A stretch of 64,000 nucleotides of DNA from Peromyscus leucopus (taxonomy: Eukaryota; Chordata; Mammalia; Rodentia; Cricetidae), in NCBI RefSeq assembly GCF_004664715.2, contig NC_051071.1, positions 9,098,809 to 9,162,808 on the forward strand, read 5' to 3'. Below are positions 47,281-60,769 of the stretch, piece after piece. Each line of letters opens with the position of its first letter. Position 1 is the stretch's first letter. The notes under the pieces are model-generated. The model had not been told where the DNA came from and made no database searches. It worked only from the letters and a program-made list of their open reading frames with translations. The translations under genes were made by a program, and so were the position numbers.

Positions 47281-49004
47281 AATCCTTCTACATATGGAAA
47301 TTTCAAGATTTGTTGATTGTGGACAGGGTCTCTTGGCTTTGCCTTTGTATCCTGTTGGTGGCCTTCCACAGTCCCATCCTGTTACACTGCCATTCGGAAG
47401 TACAGTTACGAAGTTGCTGAGGCAAACCTTCCCTCTGCAAATCCAAGATTGATTTTTGGTGGCTTCTTTTCTTTAAGTCCCTGTGGGAATGGCAGGCCTT
47501 GCGATGGCCCCGCGAATCCCATCACATCCATTTCTGTCTGTGTGAGCTCATGTAGATGCTCATTCCATACCAAAATGGAAGCAATATCCTAGGTGGTATG
47601 AATGACAAGGGACAGATAAAGGCCTTGGGTAAGGTCATCAGATGGATATGAATGATAGGCTTTTAGGATTCATCAAGGGACATTTGCATGCTTAAACTTA
47701 AATGCCTATGTACCAGTCACATGGGGAATAAACACCATCCTTTGCTTCTGAACAATATTCTTTTCATTAAGCCCAGGGTTCTTAAAACTTTAATGATAAG
47801 GCACAGAATGATGCTTCCATATTTAAAATGTACTGTATTCCCATGCACCATCCCTGTCTCCAGTCGGGAAATTCCATGCACTTTGGGGCCCAAAGGGAAT
47901 GATGCACAGAAGGATATGACCCTGTTCTTAACTGGACTTGAGATAGATCTGGTCAAGGAGCTTGTGTGCTTGGCCACTGTAATAAAGTAGACAAATAATT
48001 ACCGAGCAAATCAAACACACTTACACCTCAGATGATTTGGAAATATTATCTATAATCGGGCACTTCTGTGCTAGGAGGAAAGGTTAATAAAGTAATTTAA
48101 AAAAGATTGTGTGGAGTATTATAGAATCAGAAGAGGACTGGCGATCATAATTGTTAATCTCCTGAAACACCAGTTCTGAATTACACAAAGCAGGTATTTC
48201 GGCACATATCCTTATTGTGTATTCCACTTTGTACAATATTAGCTTGCTTAATTATCCTTTATGAAAATCTTGCTTTAGATTGTTTTGGGCATAAAAAAAT
48301 GTTGATATGATTATTCCAGTTGACCTGCAGTGTGGATGTCAATCTTAAGATATGTAAGGGAGACTGGTATCTTTGAAAATTAATTGTCTTTATGTTTGGT
48401 AGAAGAGTAATTCTGGAGTGTGTACTACAATTGTTGGAACAATACTAGGTCTGCGCTGGCTGTGCACACTCCGGGCCATCGTTGCACTTGTATATGGGCC
48501 AGGGTAGTATAACTTCTGCGGCTGGACCTGCTGTAGTGGGAGGGGGGGCAATTCTGAGCTTGCAGGTGGTCATTCAGTATCTTTCAGATAAAACTAGGGT
48601 GTGTGGTGATGTTAAGCTATATACCAGAAAAGATCTGATTAGGTTTTTAAAATCTGTTTTCATCCTAAGTATTAAAAAGAAGTTTCAGTCACTATTTCTC
48701 TTGTTGAAGAATTAATTTCATATGGAAGGAAAGCAAGATGAAAATACAGCGGACATGGGCCCCAGCCCACCACTCAGCAGCCCTGCCCCAGACTCAGTGA
48801 TTAACATCATGGATGTAATGGAAGTTGCAATAAGGCCTACTTCGTAGGAATTTTGAAGACTGTGGGAAAGAGTCATAGAACTGTCAAATGCACCTGATGA
48901 AAAAATGAATTTTAAAATTATTTAAATGAATTTTCCCATCACAGGTGTTTGTAATGTATGAGTACTTAGATATTTTTGATACATGTATTTGTGTTTGCAC
49001 TGTG
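47281..49004. other. Unique sequence
   Basis: Nothing recognised. 47990-48060 contains a short AT-rich, CpG-bearing patch. Confidence 0.55.
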
Positions 49005-49165
49005 TGTGTTGGGGTGTGTGTTGCTGTAGGAAACTGGAAGTCAGTCATCAGACAAGCAGCAGGAGTCATTTCTCCGCTCCTACCATGTGAGTGGGAGGAG
49101 TGAACTCAGGTTGTCAGGCCCGATGGCAAGTGCCTTCCCCCGCTGAACCGTCTTGGCCGCTGGTC
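49005..49165 (-). mobile_element. B3/B2-superfamily SINE, antisense
   Basis: On the minus strand: GCGGCCAAGACGGTTCAGCG (tRNA-like A box), GACAACCTGAGTTCACTCC (B-box region) and a CA-rich tail ACAGCAACACACACCCCAAC. Confidence 0.7.
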
Positions 49166-51000
49166 CGTGAAGCTTTTCGCGTTCAGTATTTGAACTCTTT
49201 CTCACTTTCAGTTGAGCCCATGCTGGCTAGTAGTAGTTTTCCAATGTAGGAAAGTTACCTTTTGTGGTTTTTTCCCCTTTTGGATCTGCCACTCTTCTGG
49301 ACAGTCTCTGCATTTTCTTGTCAATTCTCAACATCTCACACAGGAGTTGGAACCCACCTCCTATTTTCTTAAAGTCACTTTGTCCTCAGCCTTCCTGAAC
49401 TCATGCATGTGTGACTGTGTTGCCATTGAAAACGGACCTTGTGTTAAACCTAGGGAGCAGTGACCTCATCTTTAAGCCACGTCCTTGCTTATCTGTGGAT
49501 TTGACCACTAAACACCCACCTTTCATCTCTGTGAATGATGTGCCCTTGGCTGGCCTCCCCTTCCATTTCCCATTCCTCCGTCATCCTGCCTGTGTCATGG
49601 ACCCTGCCCAAGACCCAGCTCTCTTCTCTTCACATCTCTCATAGGCTTTGTCTGTGCCAGGATCCGTGGAGAACCCCACTGCTGCTTTGTCTGCAGGCTG
49701 GGCTCTCAGGACTCTGGCTGGGCCAAGTCCTTCATGAAGACAAACACGCATTTCCATCTGCCGCTGTGAAGAGTTCTGCAAAAGACAGGAATTATTATAG
49801 CTCTCAGGGTGACCAGATTTGAGAAAATCACCTCTCTTTCTTTCTTTACTTCTGGTGAATTAGTGCCTTCATTTCTGCAGATCGAAACAAGTATGAAGCT
49901 GTTTGTTTTATATGATTTAAGTCTAGGACAAAGTAAACTTCGTAGCATGCTGGCACTATATGATTGAATCACCTACTAAATGTCATTTTTCATAGTACAG
50001 AGGGTTTAGAAGGAGTCTTCTGTCCTTACCCACCAACTGGCAGAATGATTATGAGACTGTGGTGTGCCATCTACTCTGAGAGTAGTATTAGGGCTTCTAG
50101 AAAGACCAGACCCAAATGCCCAGTAGTTGCTTTCTTTGTAGGTTCAGGTTTTCCCTTTATTTCCAGCAGTAAACACAGTTCTTGGACTCCTTACCATTAA
50201 CACTGGCAAACTTCCAAGAAGCTAGTCTCTTTAAAGACTTTGGCCCAAGACAATATAGTTTATGCTTTCAACAAAATAAAAATTTAAAGTATAGACATGA
50301 ATGGAAAAAATATCAAAAGCCATTGGGATCTTCACATGGGATCCTGGCTCATAAAAGTGTGGCAAGGTTCTGTATGTTTTCTGAGAGCAGAGAACCTAGC
50401 CTGTGCAAGACTTGACAGAAACATCAGAACCACAGCTGTCCCTCATGTGTCCTTGACAGCACGACCATTCTCAGAGGCTGGCAACTGAAATGCATCCTCT
50501 TCCTCTTTCGTCTGGAATGAATAGCAGATCCTATGGAGAGCTGGGTGATTCATTCTCAAGGTACCTGTGGGTACAGGGTGGACTGTGATGTGGCAGGTGC
50601 CAAGGAAGGACGAATTGTGGTCGATGTACCAGAGCTCAGCTTTGGAGTCGGTTGCCTCCCTTCCATGCCTGACCTTTGTCCTGTTGTTATGGCTCTCATG
50701 CTGTTGTTCTGCCTGGCTGAAGCTGTAGGACGAGGGTGTCTCAGGTCACCCACTGATGAGGACAGAGAGCCAACAGGCAGTTCCAGATGTGGCGGCCCAG
50801 GACTTCAGACCTGAAAAGACTGGTTCTCCTTCCTTCTGTGTCGCCTGCCTTCCCTCTCCCTCCTCTTGCCTTTCTCCACTCCCCTTTTCTCCTTTTCCTT
50901 CTGTCCTTTCTTCCTGTTTTAGACATGATATAGATTATTTTTATTTACTAGGATGACTGAAATTATTTGGTGCATCTCCTGGCTTACAACATTCATGTCA
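49166..51000. other. Unique sequence
   Basis: A pyrimidine-rich tract lies at 50828-50922. Many short frames, none gene-like; no families recognised. Confidence 0.5.
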
Positions 51001-53039
51001 GTTACTTCATTTCTCAGTGTACATCTCATAATGCCACACAATGTGAGACTGTTCCTTCAACCTCTGGAGTCATAAAAACACGTACAGGGAACACATGAAA
51101 GAAGAAAGAAAAAGGAAATTGCATAACCATCACATGTCTTTATGTAAGGAAGGTCAGACCATGATAGCCAATGACTCTTTTTCTTTAAACAGGGTAAAAG
51201 AATTTCATACTGTGAGTATTTGGGACCCAACACGAACAGGTTAGAAAAGTAATATAGTCGCAGTAATTACTTTCATGTGGCAAAATATTTCAGTCAGCAA
51301 TGACTAGCAATAAAACAAAATGATCACCTTTAGTATATCCATTACAAAAACAATTGTCTAAAATAAGAATGGTTAAAACACTTGGTAGAATATAAAGCGT
51401 TGATACAAGAGGGCCTCTCTCTGTGCACACACTTACAGGGACACACATGCACTTTTCTCAAGCCTCACAGATAAATGTTAACAGCAATTTACTTGAAATG
51501 TAGGGCCTTTTATAAGGGAAAAATACCCCAATTAAGGATTTATAAATAAATATACTATTAGAACCACTATCTTCCATAAAAATGAGTTTTCTTTTGGCTT
51601 TTAAGGTTTATAGAAATCACTTATCTGCTCCTTAAAAGACTCCTATTCTTTTTCTCCTCTCTTTTTATAAATATAGTGAATGTGGAACATCATTAATCCA
51701 GTCGTAATATCATCTGATAGTAGCTAATCCTTCTTAGGCATAGCTTCTCCTGGACCTTTGGAATATAGAAATGTGCTTTTACTGTTAGGCGTTTTCTTTA
51801 AGCACCAATCTATGCTTAATGTCTAATTGCCTCCCTAAAAGACCACCAAGCAAAATGAACACTGACTTCAAATTTCCTTCCTTGGGAATCTTGAAAAATT
51901 CTGCAGCCCATTATTTTGTCTGCTAAGGTCATGGATCAAGGGCAGCCCGGTGCCTGTGGTTTGGATGTGGCTATCGGCTCTGTCAGGATGATGCAGCCCA
52001 CTCTGAGATCCTAATCGGTCAGAAAAAGTCTATTAAGTTTGAGCCTTAAGCTGTCTCTGCCAAATCAGGGATACCAAAGTTACATTTGTTTTTGTGATGA
52101 CCATTCATTTTGGTCAAATGAAGAAATTGCTCATGTGCATTTTGTGGCTCCAGGGACAAAATCTGTGAATGTCATGTATCTCTTAGCCTCCCTGCTTTTT
52201 TAGAGATATTATTGAGAAGATGCTTAAGAAAAAAATCATTTCTGTCGCAGCTGTTTATAAGTCACCTTGATCATAAGAGGAAAAAGACCGAAGAGAGGTG
52301 ATAAAAAGCTGGTTTGTTTCTAGTTTGGAAGGCTGATGTGTTTTAAATGCTTGGAATAAGGCATGTAAGGGGTCTGACTCTGTTAATGGAAGGGTTGGGC
52401 TCAGGACTTTTATCTCTGAAAACTATGGTCTGGCCAAATTAGTGAAGACCTGCATCTTCCTTCTCAGATTCTAGATCATAGCTGCACTAGTCATTGTTTT
52501 TCATGAAGTCATGTCTTCGGTTTTGGAAAAAGCCTGCCCGGGAGGGCAGCACCCTCAACCAGGATAGACACAATGGCAGAATTAATTTTACTTTCCATTT
52601 TCTTTTGTAGAAGTGTTGGTTATGTAGTTAGCCATTCATGGGTGTTCCTTGTTATATACATGCTGTTAATGTGAACTCGCTTTCTAGGAACAAATGTTAA
52701 GAAATTTAAGTAGGCCATCCAGTAGGCACAGCATCTCATCTGAGAGGGCCAGCAAGACTTTTGTATGTCTGTCAGAGTGGATCTGAGCATTCCATTCCAC
52801 AGACAAAAATACTGAGGCCTGAAATGAACAAGAAAATATCTCATGCAGACAGCAGATAGCAGGGATATTACTATAATCAATTTGGCCTTTCATAAAAATA
52901 CTTTTTATTGGCAAACCTTCACCCAAAGCTTTGTCTTCTCTGTGAGACCAATTTTTTTAATTGTTCATTATTCCAATAATAAGAAAATGCACACAATAGT
53001 AGTTACTGTGTGTATCTAAGCACACAGTAGGGAAATGGC
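51001..53039. other. Unique sequence
   Basis: Repeat-poor. 52230-52320 carries CTGTCGCAGCTG, GATCATAAG and ACCGAAG and may be weakly constrained. No gene recognised. Confidence 0.5.
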
Positions 53040-53689
53040 AATATTGTCAATAAATAGAAAAAAACTAAAAACTTACATGCAATAGAATGAAATTGGACTC
53101 CTACCCAGCATTACACACAAACTTTGACTCAGATGAGTTTAAGCACTAATGGAATGCCTACAACTTTAAAACTTCTGAAAGGAAACGCAGGAAGCTTCTT
53201 GACATTGGGCCCGATGTTTCTGATGCTACCCTGAAAGCAGAGGTAACAAAGGCAGAAATAGACAAGTGGAGTGGCATTGAACTACAAAGCCGCTCTGCAG
53301 CACAGGAAACAATAGCCAGAGCGGAAGGATAACCTGCAGAACATGAGAGAATATTTGCAATCCATCTATATGGTAAGGGGTTAATAGCCAAAATACAGAA
53401 GGAACTTGAGCAGTTCCATAGCCATAAAAACAGCAGCCCAATTAAAAATGGCAAAGGGCCTGAACAGATATATCTCAAAGGAAGAAATACAGATGACTCA
53501 GGGGCAATGTGAAAAAAAAATGTAAAAAATTCCCTACATCATTATTCAACAGAAAAATGCAAATCAGTATCACAATGAAAGCCATCTCAAGCCTATTAGA
53601 ATTTCTACTATCAAATGAAAAGGGGAAGAAGTGTTGGCAAGGAAGTAGGTAAAACATAACTTTTGATTGTTGATAAGAAGGCACATTGG

Positions 53690-53750
53690 GGGGGCAGGAA
53701 GGGAGAGAACAAGGGAATCTGTGGCTATTATGTAGAACTGAATAGTATTA

Positions 53751-53797
<47 letters not shown>
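53690..53797 (+). mobile_element. Younger truncated L1 3' end nested in the old L1
   Basis: A short L1 3' UTR piece (GGAAGGGAGAGAACAAGGG, CTGTGGCTATTATGTAGAAC) ends in a (TAAA)n tail of about 48 bp. It is flanked by a perfect 15-bp target duplication AAGAAGGCACATTGG at 53675-53689 and 53798-53812. Confidence 0.9.
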
Positions 53798-54094
53798 AAG
53801 AAGGCACATTGGTACATCCATTATAGAAATCAATGTCATCCATCAAAAATTAACCTAAGAACTACTTCTGACCTAGCAATCTTCTACCTTAGTTTATATC
53901 CAAAGGGAATGAAATTGATCTCTCAAGAGTTCTCTGTGGTCTTGTGTTCATTACAGCAGTATTCACATAGTGAAGATGTGGAGACTAGGGGTGGGGATTG
54001 AAGCATTCATAGACAAATTAATGAAGAAAGTGTGAAGTATGCTTATAAACACACTAAGTGTAATATTATTTAGCTTTACAAAATGATATCCTGT

Positions 54095-54331
54095 CTGGGA
54101 GCTGCAGAGAAGGCTCAGCAGTTAAGAGTACCTGCTACTCTTGCAGAGGACCTGGATTCAGTTCCCATCACTCATGTGGCAGCTCACAAACGTCGTCTGT
54201 AACTCCAGTTCAAGAGAATCTGATTCCACTTGCTGAGTTCACTCAGCAACAGGAATGCACCTGGTGCACATACAGACGTGTAGGTAAACACTCATATATA
54301 CAAAACAAATAAATTGAAAATATAGCTTTTA
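54095..54331 (+). mobile_element. B2-type SINE nested in the old L1
   Basis: CTGCAGAGAAGGCTCAGCAG, AGAGGACCTGGATTCAGTTC and GCAGCTCACAAACGTCGTCT are B2 landmarks. It is flanked by GATATCCTGT at 54085-54094 and 54332-54341, a 10-bp target duplication that resumes the L1 sequence. Confidence 0.88.
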
Positions 54332-54640
54332 GATATCCTGTGATTTTGAAAATGTAGATGAACTTGGATGGCATTATATTACCAAGCATAAAATGGTGAA
54401 AACTGTATGATACTGTAATCTACAAAAGTTTAACTGATAGAAAAGCAGATGCTAGAACATTGCTATCCTAAAATGCATGGGAGATGAGAAGAATTGGTCA
54501 AAGAATATAAAATTTCAATTATATAAATGACAAATTCTGAAAAATCAATGTTCTGCATGGTGACTCTACTATGTGCTTAAATTCAAAAGAATGAATTATG
54601 TACTAACACATATCACACATACCCTCTAAGTAACTTGGTG

Positions 54641-55613
54641 GTAGTGTCATTTAGATAGATTGGGGGAATTATCTCATAGTATCCATCTCAGAGCATTATT
54701 TTGAACACCATACAAATTATGTGTATTCATCTGTGTGTGTTTGCATGTGTGTGATGTGTATGTTAATATGTCAGCTGATATGAATTAATGAATTTTATAC
54801 AGGCAAGACACCTGCAGCAGTTCAGTTTTGATTATATCTAGTTTACTGACTTATAAAACAATTGAGGCAGTTGTTTATATCCAGGAGTCTGTTGTAAATA
54901 TTAAATGTGCAAAGAAGCACACAATACTGTGCACTAATGATGGCACATTATTATGGCTTTGTGAAAGATGAGCTGCTACTGATCTCTTCAAACTCGGGGA
55001 AGGTGGTATATGTGTGATAGACAGCTCTAAAGTCCAAAGTTCCCCCGAAGAAAAGAAAGGATATGCAAGAATTATATAGAAAATAATACATTTTCTAAGA
55101 TTGCATTGTGAGAACTGGAAAAGTATAAAAATTATGGTATTTCAAATTGGCATACTATTATGTTGCAGTACAGCTAGCAGACAGATGTAAAAATAAAGCA
55201 CAGATGTACCATTTTTTAGTCAAATCTTATATATGGAAATCTAGATTTAAAGAAAGATTGGTTATAGGGTCATTATTTGCTTTACAAAGCAATTTGCCAT
55301 AAGGTTCTTTTAAAAGAATACGTCCCTGGTACCTTTAATATAATATTTCATTTGCTGAAAAAAATAACACAACTTTACAAGAACTCATTTCATGCATAAA
55401 ATGAAGTACATATGTTGAAGGTTCAGAGAGAAAACTAAGGTAGAGAAAAAGAGAACATTGATGGCTAGGAATAAATCAAGTAATAAATTGGCAAAGGAAC
55501 TTGTACTGAAACATTATGTTTTAAATAGTCTTTAATTTAATAATATATATTCTTTAGGATAACTTTGTGTGTGCATTAATACACACAGAAAGAGACAGAT
55601 AGACAGAGATGAG

Positions 55614-55619
<6 letters not shown>
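54641..55619. other. Unique AT-rich sequence
   Basis: Nothing recognised. Confidence 0.55.

Positions 55620-55679
<60 letters not shown>
55620..55679 (+). repeat. (GA)30 microsatellite
   Basis: 60-bp uninterrupted AG run, preceded by related AGAGAC/AGACAG sequence. H-DNA-forming type. Confidence 0.98.
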
Positions 55680-55683
<4 letters not shown>

Positions 55684-55989
55684 GCATCTAATAGCACACC
55701 CACAATGCCCTTTCTTTCTCCAACTAGGCTCTGCCTTAGTAATACGGGCTGAAACAATCCACCAGAAGATGGGTGTTCAAAAGCTACAGCACTCTTTTCT
55801 GTTTTCTCTGGGAAGTATTTCTGGGACAGTATTGCATCAGCTCTGGAATGTTCAAGGTACTCTACTACAGAAGGGGCATCGGTAGGCCTTTGTTTGCTGT
55901 GTGCTATAATAGAACATGGGGTGTGGATTCATGATTCTTGCTTTGAGTTCTGGCTCCACATCTTCTGTAAATGTTTTAGTCGTTTATTA

Positions 55990-56137
55990 TTTCTTTTTTT
56001 AAGGCAGGATCTTACTTTAGCCCAAACTGGCCTTGAACTCACTCTGTATAAAAGGTTGTCCTTGAATCTATGGTGATTCTTCTACCTGGGCCTCCTGAGT
56101 GCTGAGATTGCAGTGTGAGTGAGGCCACAACAGGCTT
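55990..56137 (-). mobile_element. B1 SINE, antisense
   Basis: T-rich start, GGCAGGATCTTACTTTAGCC, CTGGCCTTGAACTCACTC and GGGCCTCCTGAGTGCTGAGA are reverse B1 landmarks. Confidence 0.85.
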
Positions 56138-56164
56138 GTGGGACCATTTTGTTTTTGTTTTTGT

Positions 56165-56316
56165 TTTGGTGGGTTGTTCATTCAATAATGTTTTTGATAA
56201 TGCCATTTTAGATCACTGCATCTACATGATTCATGCCCCTCCCTCTGTCTCAAATCTCTTGTGTCTCTCTCCTTCCAAATTCATGATCTCTTCTTTAATT
56301 ACTGTTGCATGGATAT

Positions 56317-56371
<55 letters not shown>

Positions 56372-56620
56372 CATGTCTGTATAACATACTGAGTCTATTT
56401 GTCTTTGCTCATATGTACATGTGTCCAGGGCTGAGTGGGTTGAGATTGACAGTCTATGTGGGAGCTCATCCCTAGAGGAAACTGAATCTTCTTCTCCCAG
56501 TAGCCATGGAACAACAGTATATAACATTTCATCTCTCTCTGAACTATCACTTGGTCTTGTGTATCAGGTGCCACCAGGACACTGTTGCAGAGATTTTTTA
56601 AGAGGATTTGATGAAACATG
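56165..56620 (-). mobile_element. Lx-type L1 3' end, antisense, with (GT)25
   Basis: CCAAATTCATGATCTCTTCT, TTTAATTACTGTTGCATGGA, TGCTCATATGTACATGTGTC, AGGGCTGAGTGGGTTGAGA and GGAGCTCATCCCTAGAGGAA follow a common rodent L1 3' UTR sequence in reverse order as remembered. A (GT)25 array (56319-56368) has expanded inside. Confidence 0.6.
56319..56368 (+). repeat. (GT)25 microsatellite
   Basis: Uninterrupted 50-bp GT run. Confidence 0.98.
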
Positions 56621-58242
56621 TAAAGCTTTATTGTAGTGCTTACAATAGTTGGTATACAATGCCTTCTTTCAATGTCTCCCCATAGTGTGTGTGGATCTAC
56701 TCTGTCATTCACTTTTAAGCAATAAGTACTGAAAGAAGAGGGCTAAGCTTTCTGGGCTCATATTGCCAGAACCTACCTGCTTCATAAGTGGATACTATGT
56801 ACATGATTGTTAAGTCTGATTGGGATAAAACACAGAGTACATATTTTCTCAAATATGGGAAATCTTACAGTAAAGCTGTGCACAAGCCAAGCAAGCACGG
56901 AAGAAAGAACAAAAGGGTAAAATAAAGTGCAAAGGGCACATGCCAGGAGAGAACACTCAGATTTCACCAATTAATTAATAAGTATTCATTGGGAACATTT
57001 ATTCAAGTAATTCTGAATCACCCTAATTATATAGGACTTTTACCAAGTTCTAGAATCTTACTAGGAATATGTTCTCTGTAGATTTTTGGTTTTGCAAATT
57101 ATGTTTTTCCTTCTGTAGCCACATTAGTTCATGGTCAATCATAATTGTGTGTGAGAACAGTTGTGAGGTTTTCCGTAGTTGCATCTGGATTATTTTTGTT
57201 TTATTTTTAGGCTCTCTTATTAACTGCACAGATAGTTCATCTGGCTTGGAGCCTTGAACTCGTCTAAAGCAGCCAGGTGACAACCATAGTGTGTCTGAAC
57301 TCATCCTGGGCCTTGGCTCTCTCTTCTGCCTGTTCACTCTACCCCTTCCAGTCCAAAGATCATTCTTCTTGATAGAGACCACAGAATCAAAACAGAAGTT
57401 GAATCGTTCTGTTTTCTGTGACATCTGTTAACATTTTGCTGTGTGCCCCAATCAATGTACCTATCCCTTTGTTCTTCTCTACAAACAGCTTAAAATAGCT
57501 TTCTGTTGTCCTTGGCAGTTTTTCAGCCTCTAGTCAGGCTTTAACCCTCCCGACAATATTCTTGCAACACTTTTTATATTGGCTCTTCACTATGTCTTCA
57601 GCCTTCCATTTGGGGTGTGTGTTCCTTTATATTCTACATTGAATAGCTTTAAAAGGGGAAAAAGAATGTTCCTTTCATGTTACCACTTTTATATATCTCT
57701 AAAATAATCTGCGATTATTTGTCAAATTTTAAAAATAGGCTTATTTTCCCTTGAAAAATATTTAGTCGTGGGATTGTTTTTTTAAATTTCTCTATTCTGG
57801 TGCTTGCATTCCTGGATTCTAGGATAAATTCAATGTCTAGCATTATTTTCCTGTTAACATAACAAACTCTCATATAATAGAAGACTCCTTTCCAGATTTC
57901 TCATCACTTTTTGCTCAGACATCTAGATCTTATTCTTTGTTCAACGTGAAATTACATATTTATTGTATTATTTTTAGTCTGTAAATATCATATATCAATG
58001 AAATATAGGCAATATATATTGTTTCTGCTTTTTCTTTTGGAAAATCCCAGCCAATTCATTTGCAATTTAATATCCTCTAAATCATATGTCCTGATACAGC
58101 TTAGAATCATACTTGAAAGCTTTATTTAGTGTTTGCTTTTTAAACTTCATGTATAAGCATGAATTTGTTTGTTTGGTTTCAATATTTTTATCCACACACA
58201 TTTTCTCCAGTCTTCAAAGAAACACTTCACCTTGTTTGGATG

Positions 58243-58244
<2 letters not shown>
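56621..58244. other. AT-rich sequence, possibly old antisense L1 in part
   Basis: 57780-57850 (GCTTGCATTCCTGGATTCTA) resembles the reverse L1 ORF2 sequence. The rest was not assigned. The 124-codon minus-strand frame at 57050-57424 has no family feature. Confidence 0.4.
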
Positions 58245-58298
<54 letters not shown>

Positions 58299-58300
58299 CT
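58245..58300 (+). repeat. (TC)n microsatellite
   Basis: About 56 bp of TC with one interruption near 58281. Confidence 0.97.
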
Positions 58301-59710
58301 GCTATTTGGAACTGTTGTTAAAGACAGCAATAACAAAAACAAAATCCCATTGCATCACCCACTTATTTTCCAAACCTCCCCATGGCAGATGCCACTACAA
58401 CTATGGATGGGTGGCCTTCAGTCTCTTGATGCTCTAGATGAGTAAAGACCATGTCTCCGGAGATAGCATTGACTGCTGCATGTAACCACAGAGCAAAGGT
58501 CACCTTTCCACAGTTTACATTTGCACCCTAGAAAACAGTTCATTCCCCTTTGTCTCCCACATGTAAACATGAGTCTTTGAACTTGGTAGGGAGTCGCCTG
58601 CTCTTTCTTTTCACTTCTGCCTTCCAGAGATATTACAGCTCATCCAATGTGGTCCTGAAAACTTTCCAGAGTCTATGTTGAGTAAAGAGATTGTTACTGC
58701 TTTTATAGAAGGATGCAGTTACTATATGTGGAAGTCAGTCCCTATATAACATACTTAAACCAGTCTAAAATGCCTTCTTTTACTCTTATATACCAGATTC
58801 AGATTCTCTCCACTGCCTCAAAATATTTTTTTCTATCTTATTTTGCTGGGTTCTATTTCTTAATGCCATATGCAAAACCTTTATCCTTCTCAGTAAATTA
58901 GAACCACAGAAGGACACTCATCAAATGCCCAAGATAGAAGTCCACCCTGCACATAACATTCATGCTACTGGGAACTCAAGAAGGAGGAACAACAGAATCA
59001 GCAAGATCCTCTGTGGTGCGAACTGCCCAGCATCACGCTCATTGTGCCTGCCTTGGCGCTTCGTCTCAGCCCCCTGCTGCTCCTCGTCATAGCTAGATTG
59101 CTGTAGGTTTATAAGCTGTTAGGTTGGGGGCAGGTGAGGGCACCTGGTAACATTGCCCTTAACCAGTCCTCTAGTTGGGTTGCATGTGTAAACTGTGCAG
59201 GACATTCATTTTGAACATCTTTGTTTAAAACCAAAGAAGTATCTTCTGCAAATGTTACTTCTTTGTTGCCTCTTGACTATCCTTGTTCCTCATCCTCTGA
59301 ACATCCATTTGAATCACATGGAGTGTGACAAACTCAATACTTTAGGAGGGCTTTAGAGGATGGAAAAGGCAGTTGACATTGAAGTAATGAAAACTGAACC
59401 TGTGCAGTCTTGGAGAAGAAGCATAGAGAGTTTGGGATAGTGTGGGACAAAAGGCTCTGGGTCGAGGATGCTCTCCCCACAGACAGAGGAGATTCAGGAG
59501 CAGAGAGCATCCATGGTCCTCTCCACACCCATCTTCTAGTCCCCTGGGTACTCACTTTTTTCTTCATTCTCTTGCATCTCATGATTTTCTGCTCCCTAGC
59601 GCAAAGGACAAGACAGATTCCATTTGAATTTAGCTCATCCAAGTGACAAAATTTGTCATTCTTATGGGCATACCCAGGAACCAAACTGGATTTGATGTCG
59701 TTTGCTTGTT
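58301..59710. other. Unique sequence
   Basis: Nothing recognised. The 149-codon minus-strand frame at 59334-59783 runs into a B1 and is not gene-like. Confidence 0.5.
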
Positions 59711-59850
59711 TGGACAGGGTCTCACTGTGTAGGCCCTGGCTGGCCTGGGTTTGCCATGTAGACCAGGCTGGCCTCAAACTCACAGAGATCCATTCTCCTG
59801 TCTCTGCTCCTGAGTACTGGATTTAAGGTCTATGGCTCCAAGTCTGGCTC
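59711..59850 (-). mobile_element. B1 SINE, antisense, near full length
   Basis: GGACAGGGTCTCACTGTGTA, CATGTAGACCAGGCTGGCCT, CAAACTCACAGAGATCCATT and CTCCTGAGTACTGGATTTAA are reverse B1 landmarks including the internal 29-bp duplication. Confidence 0.92.
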
Positions 59851-60769
59851 TCAAGCTGGTATGTATTATTTCTGGGGAAAACCACTTATAAACTCTGAAG
59901 TTCTATATCAATTAGCCTATAGGATGAAATGCACTTGTCCCTTTAGGGCTGGTTCTATGAGATTTGTTGAGTAAATCCAAAATAATTTATATTTACTAGA
60001 ATGGTATATTTCAAACAAGTTATAGGACCTAACATACCATTTAGAATTTTTTTTCATAAAAATAACAAATTTTAAAACTTTATGCACTCAAACAGATGAT
60101 ATAATATTCCAGAGATCTGTTCAATTGGAATTTTAATGTAGGCCTTAGAATTTTAATTTGAGGTGCCAAATTAATAATAAAATTATAAAAGAAGTATGAA
60201 TTTTAGTAGATATATGTTTGCAAACCACTACTTTTAAGTTCTCCCAATTTTGTTTTGGCCCTAATGTTTTGTTTTAAAATGTAATTGTTAGCGGAAACAC
60301 ACATTTATATAGTAATAACTAATGCCCTTAGAAACCCCTTACTATGCCCCGTTAAAAGGTCACAAATGTTTTATCTTTGATTTTTAAGTAGAAGTTTCCA
60401 TAAATATATATGTGTATGTATAAATGTATATTTTCCAACAGAACTGATAGATTAAAAATGATGGACAGGGACAGTGGCTGCTTCCACATATTATATTCCT
60501 GAAACAGGTAAATAAATAATTATATCCTATCATTACTATTAAAACTTAGCTTGATTATGTGAAGAATAATTACATTAACTTCTAGTACCAAAAGTCCTGC
60601 TTTTCCCCACTGTAGTTATTAAAGGGATATTAATACATGTTATAGTCTAGTTCTTGAGAGTAAAAACTGATAATAAATCTTCCCTCTGTTCATAGCTTAG
60701 CATATGCTGAAATAATGATATGGGACCATAAAGTATATAGTTGTCAAGATGTAGCTGAAAGTTCTCAGG
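59851..60769. other. Unique, very AT-rich sequence
   Basis: 60395-60430 holds a TATA/TGTATA-rich patch. Nothing else recognised. Confidence 0.6.

Larger units (their letters stand above)
53040..54640 (+). mobile_element. Old L1 (L1MA/B-type) ORF2 end and 3' UTR, twice interrupted
   Basis: The order runs from the ORF2 C-terminal region (ATAGAATGAAATTGGACTCC, ACAAGTGGAGTGGCATTGAA) and the 'aatatttgcaa...ccaaaatac' segment, through TATCCAAAGGGAATGAAATT and ATTACAGCAGTATTCACATA, to GATGAACTTGGATGGCATTA and a 3' UTR with GGTCAAAGAATATAAAATTT. This is a mammalian-wide L1 3' end. It is broken by insertions at 53690-53797 and 54095-54331 and carries many stops. Confidence 0.85.

Noticed and set aside
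57660..58080. Possible L1 in antisense
   Set aside because: Only one short segment resembles ORF2; too weak to call as a separate feature.
59334..59783. 149-codon minus-strand frame
   Set aside because: Its start lies in a B1 SINE and the rest has no family feature.
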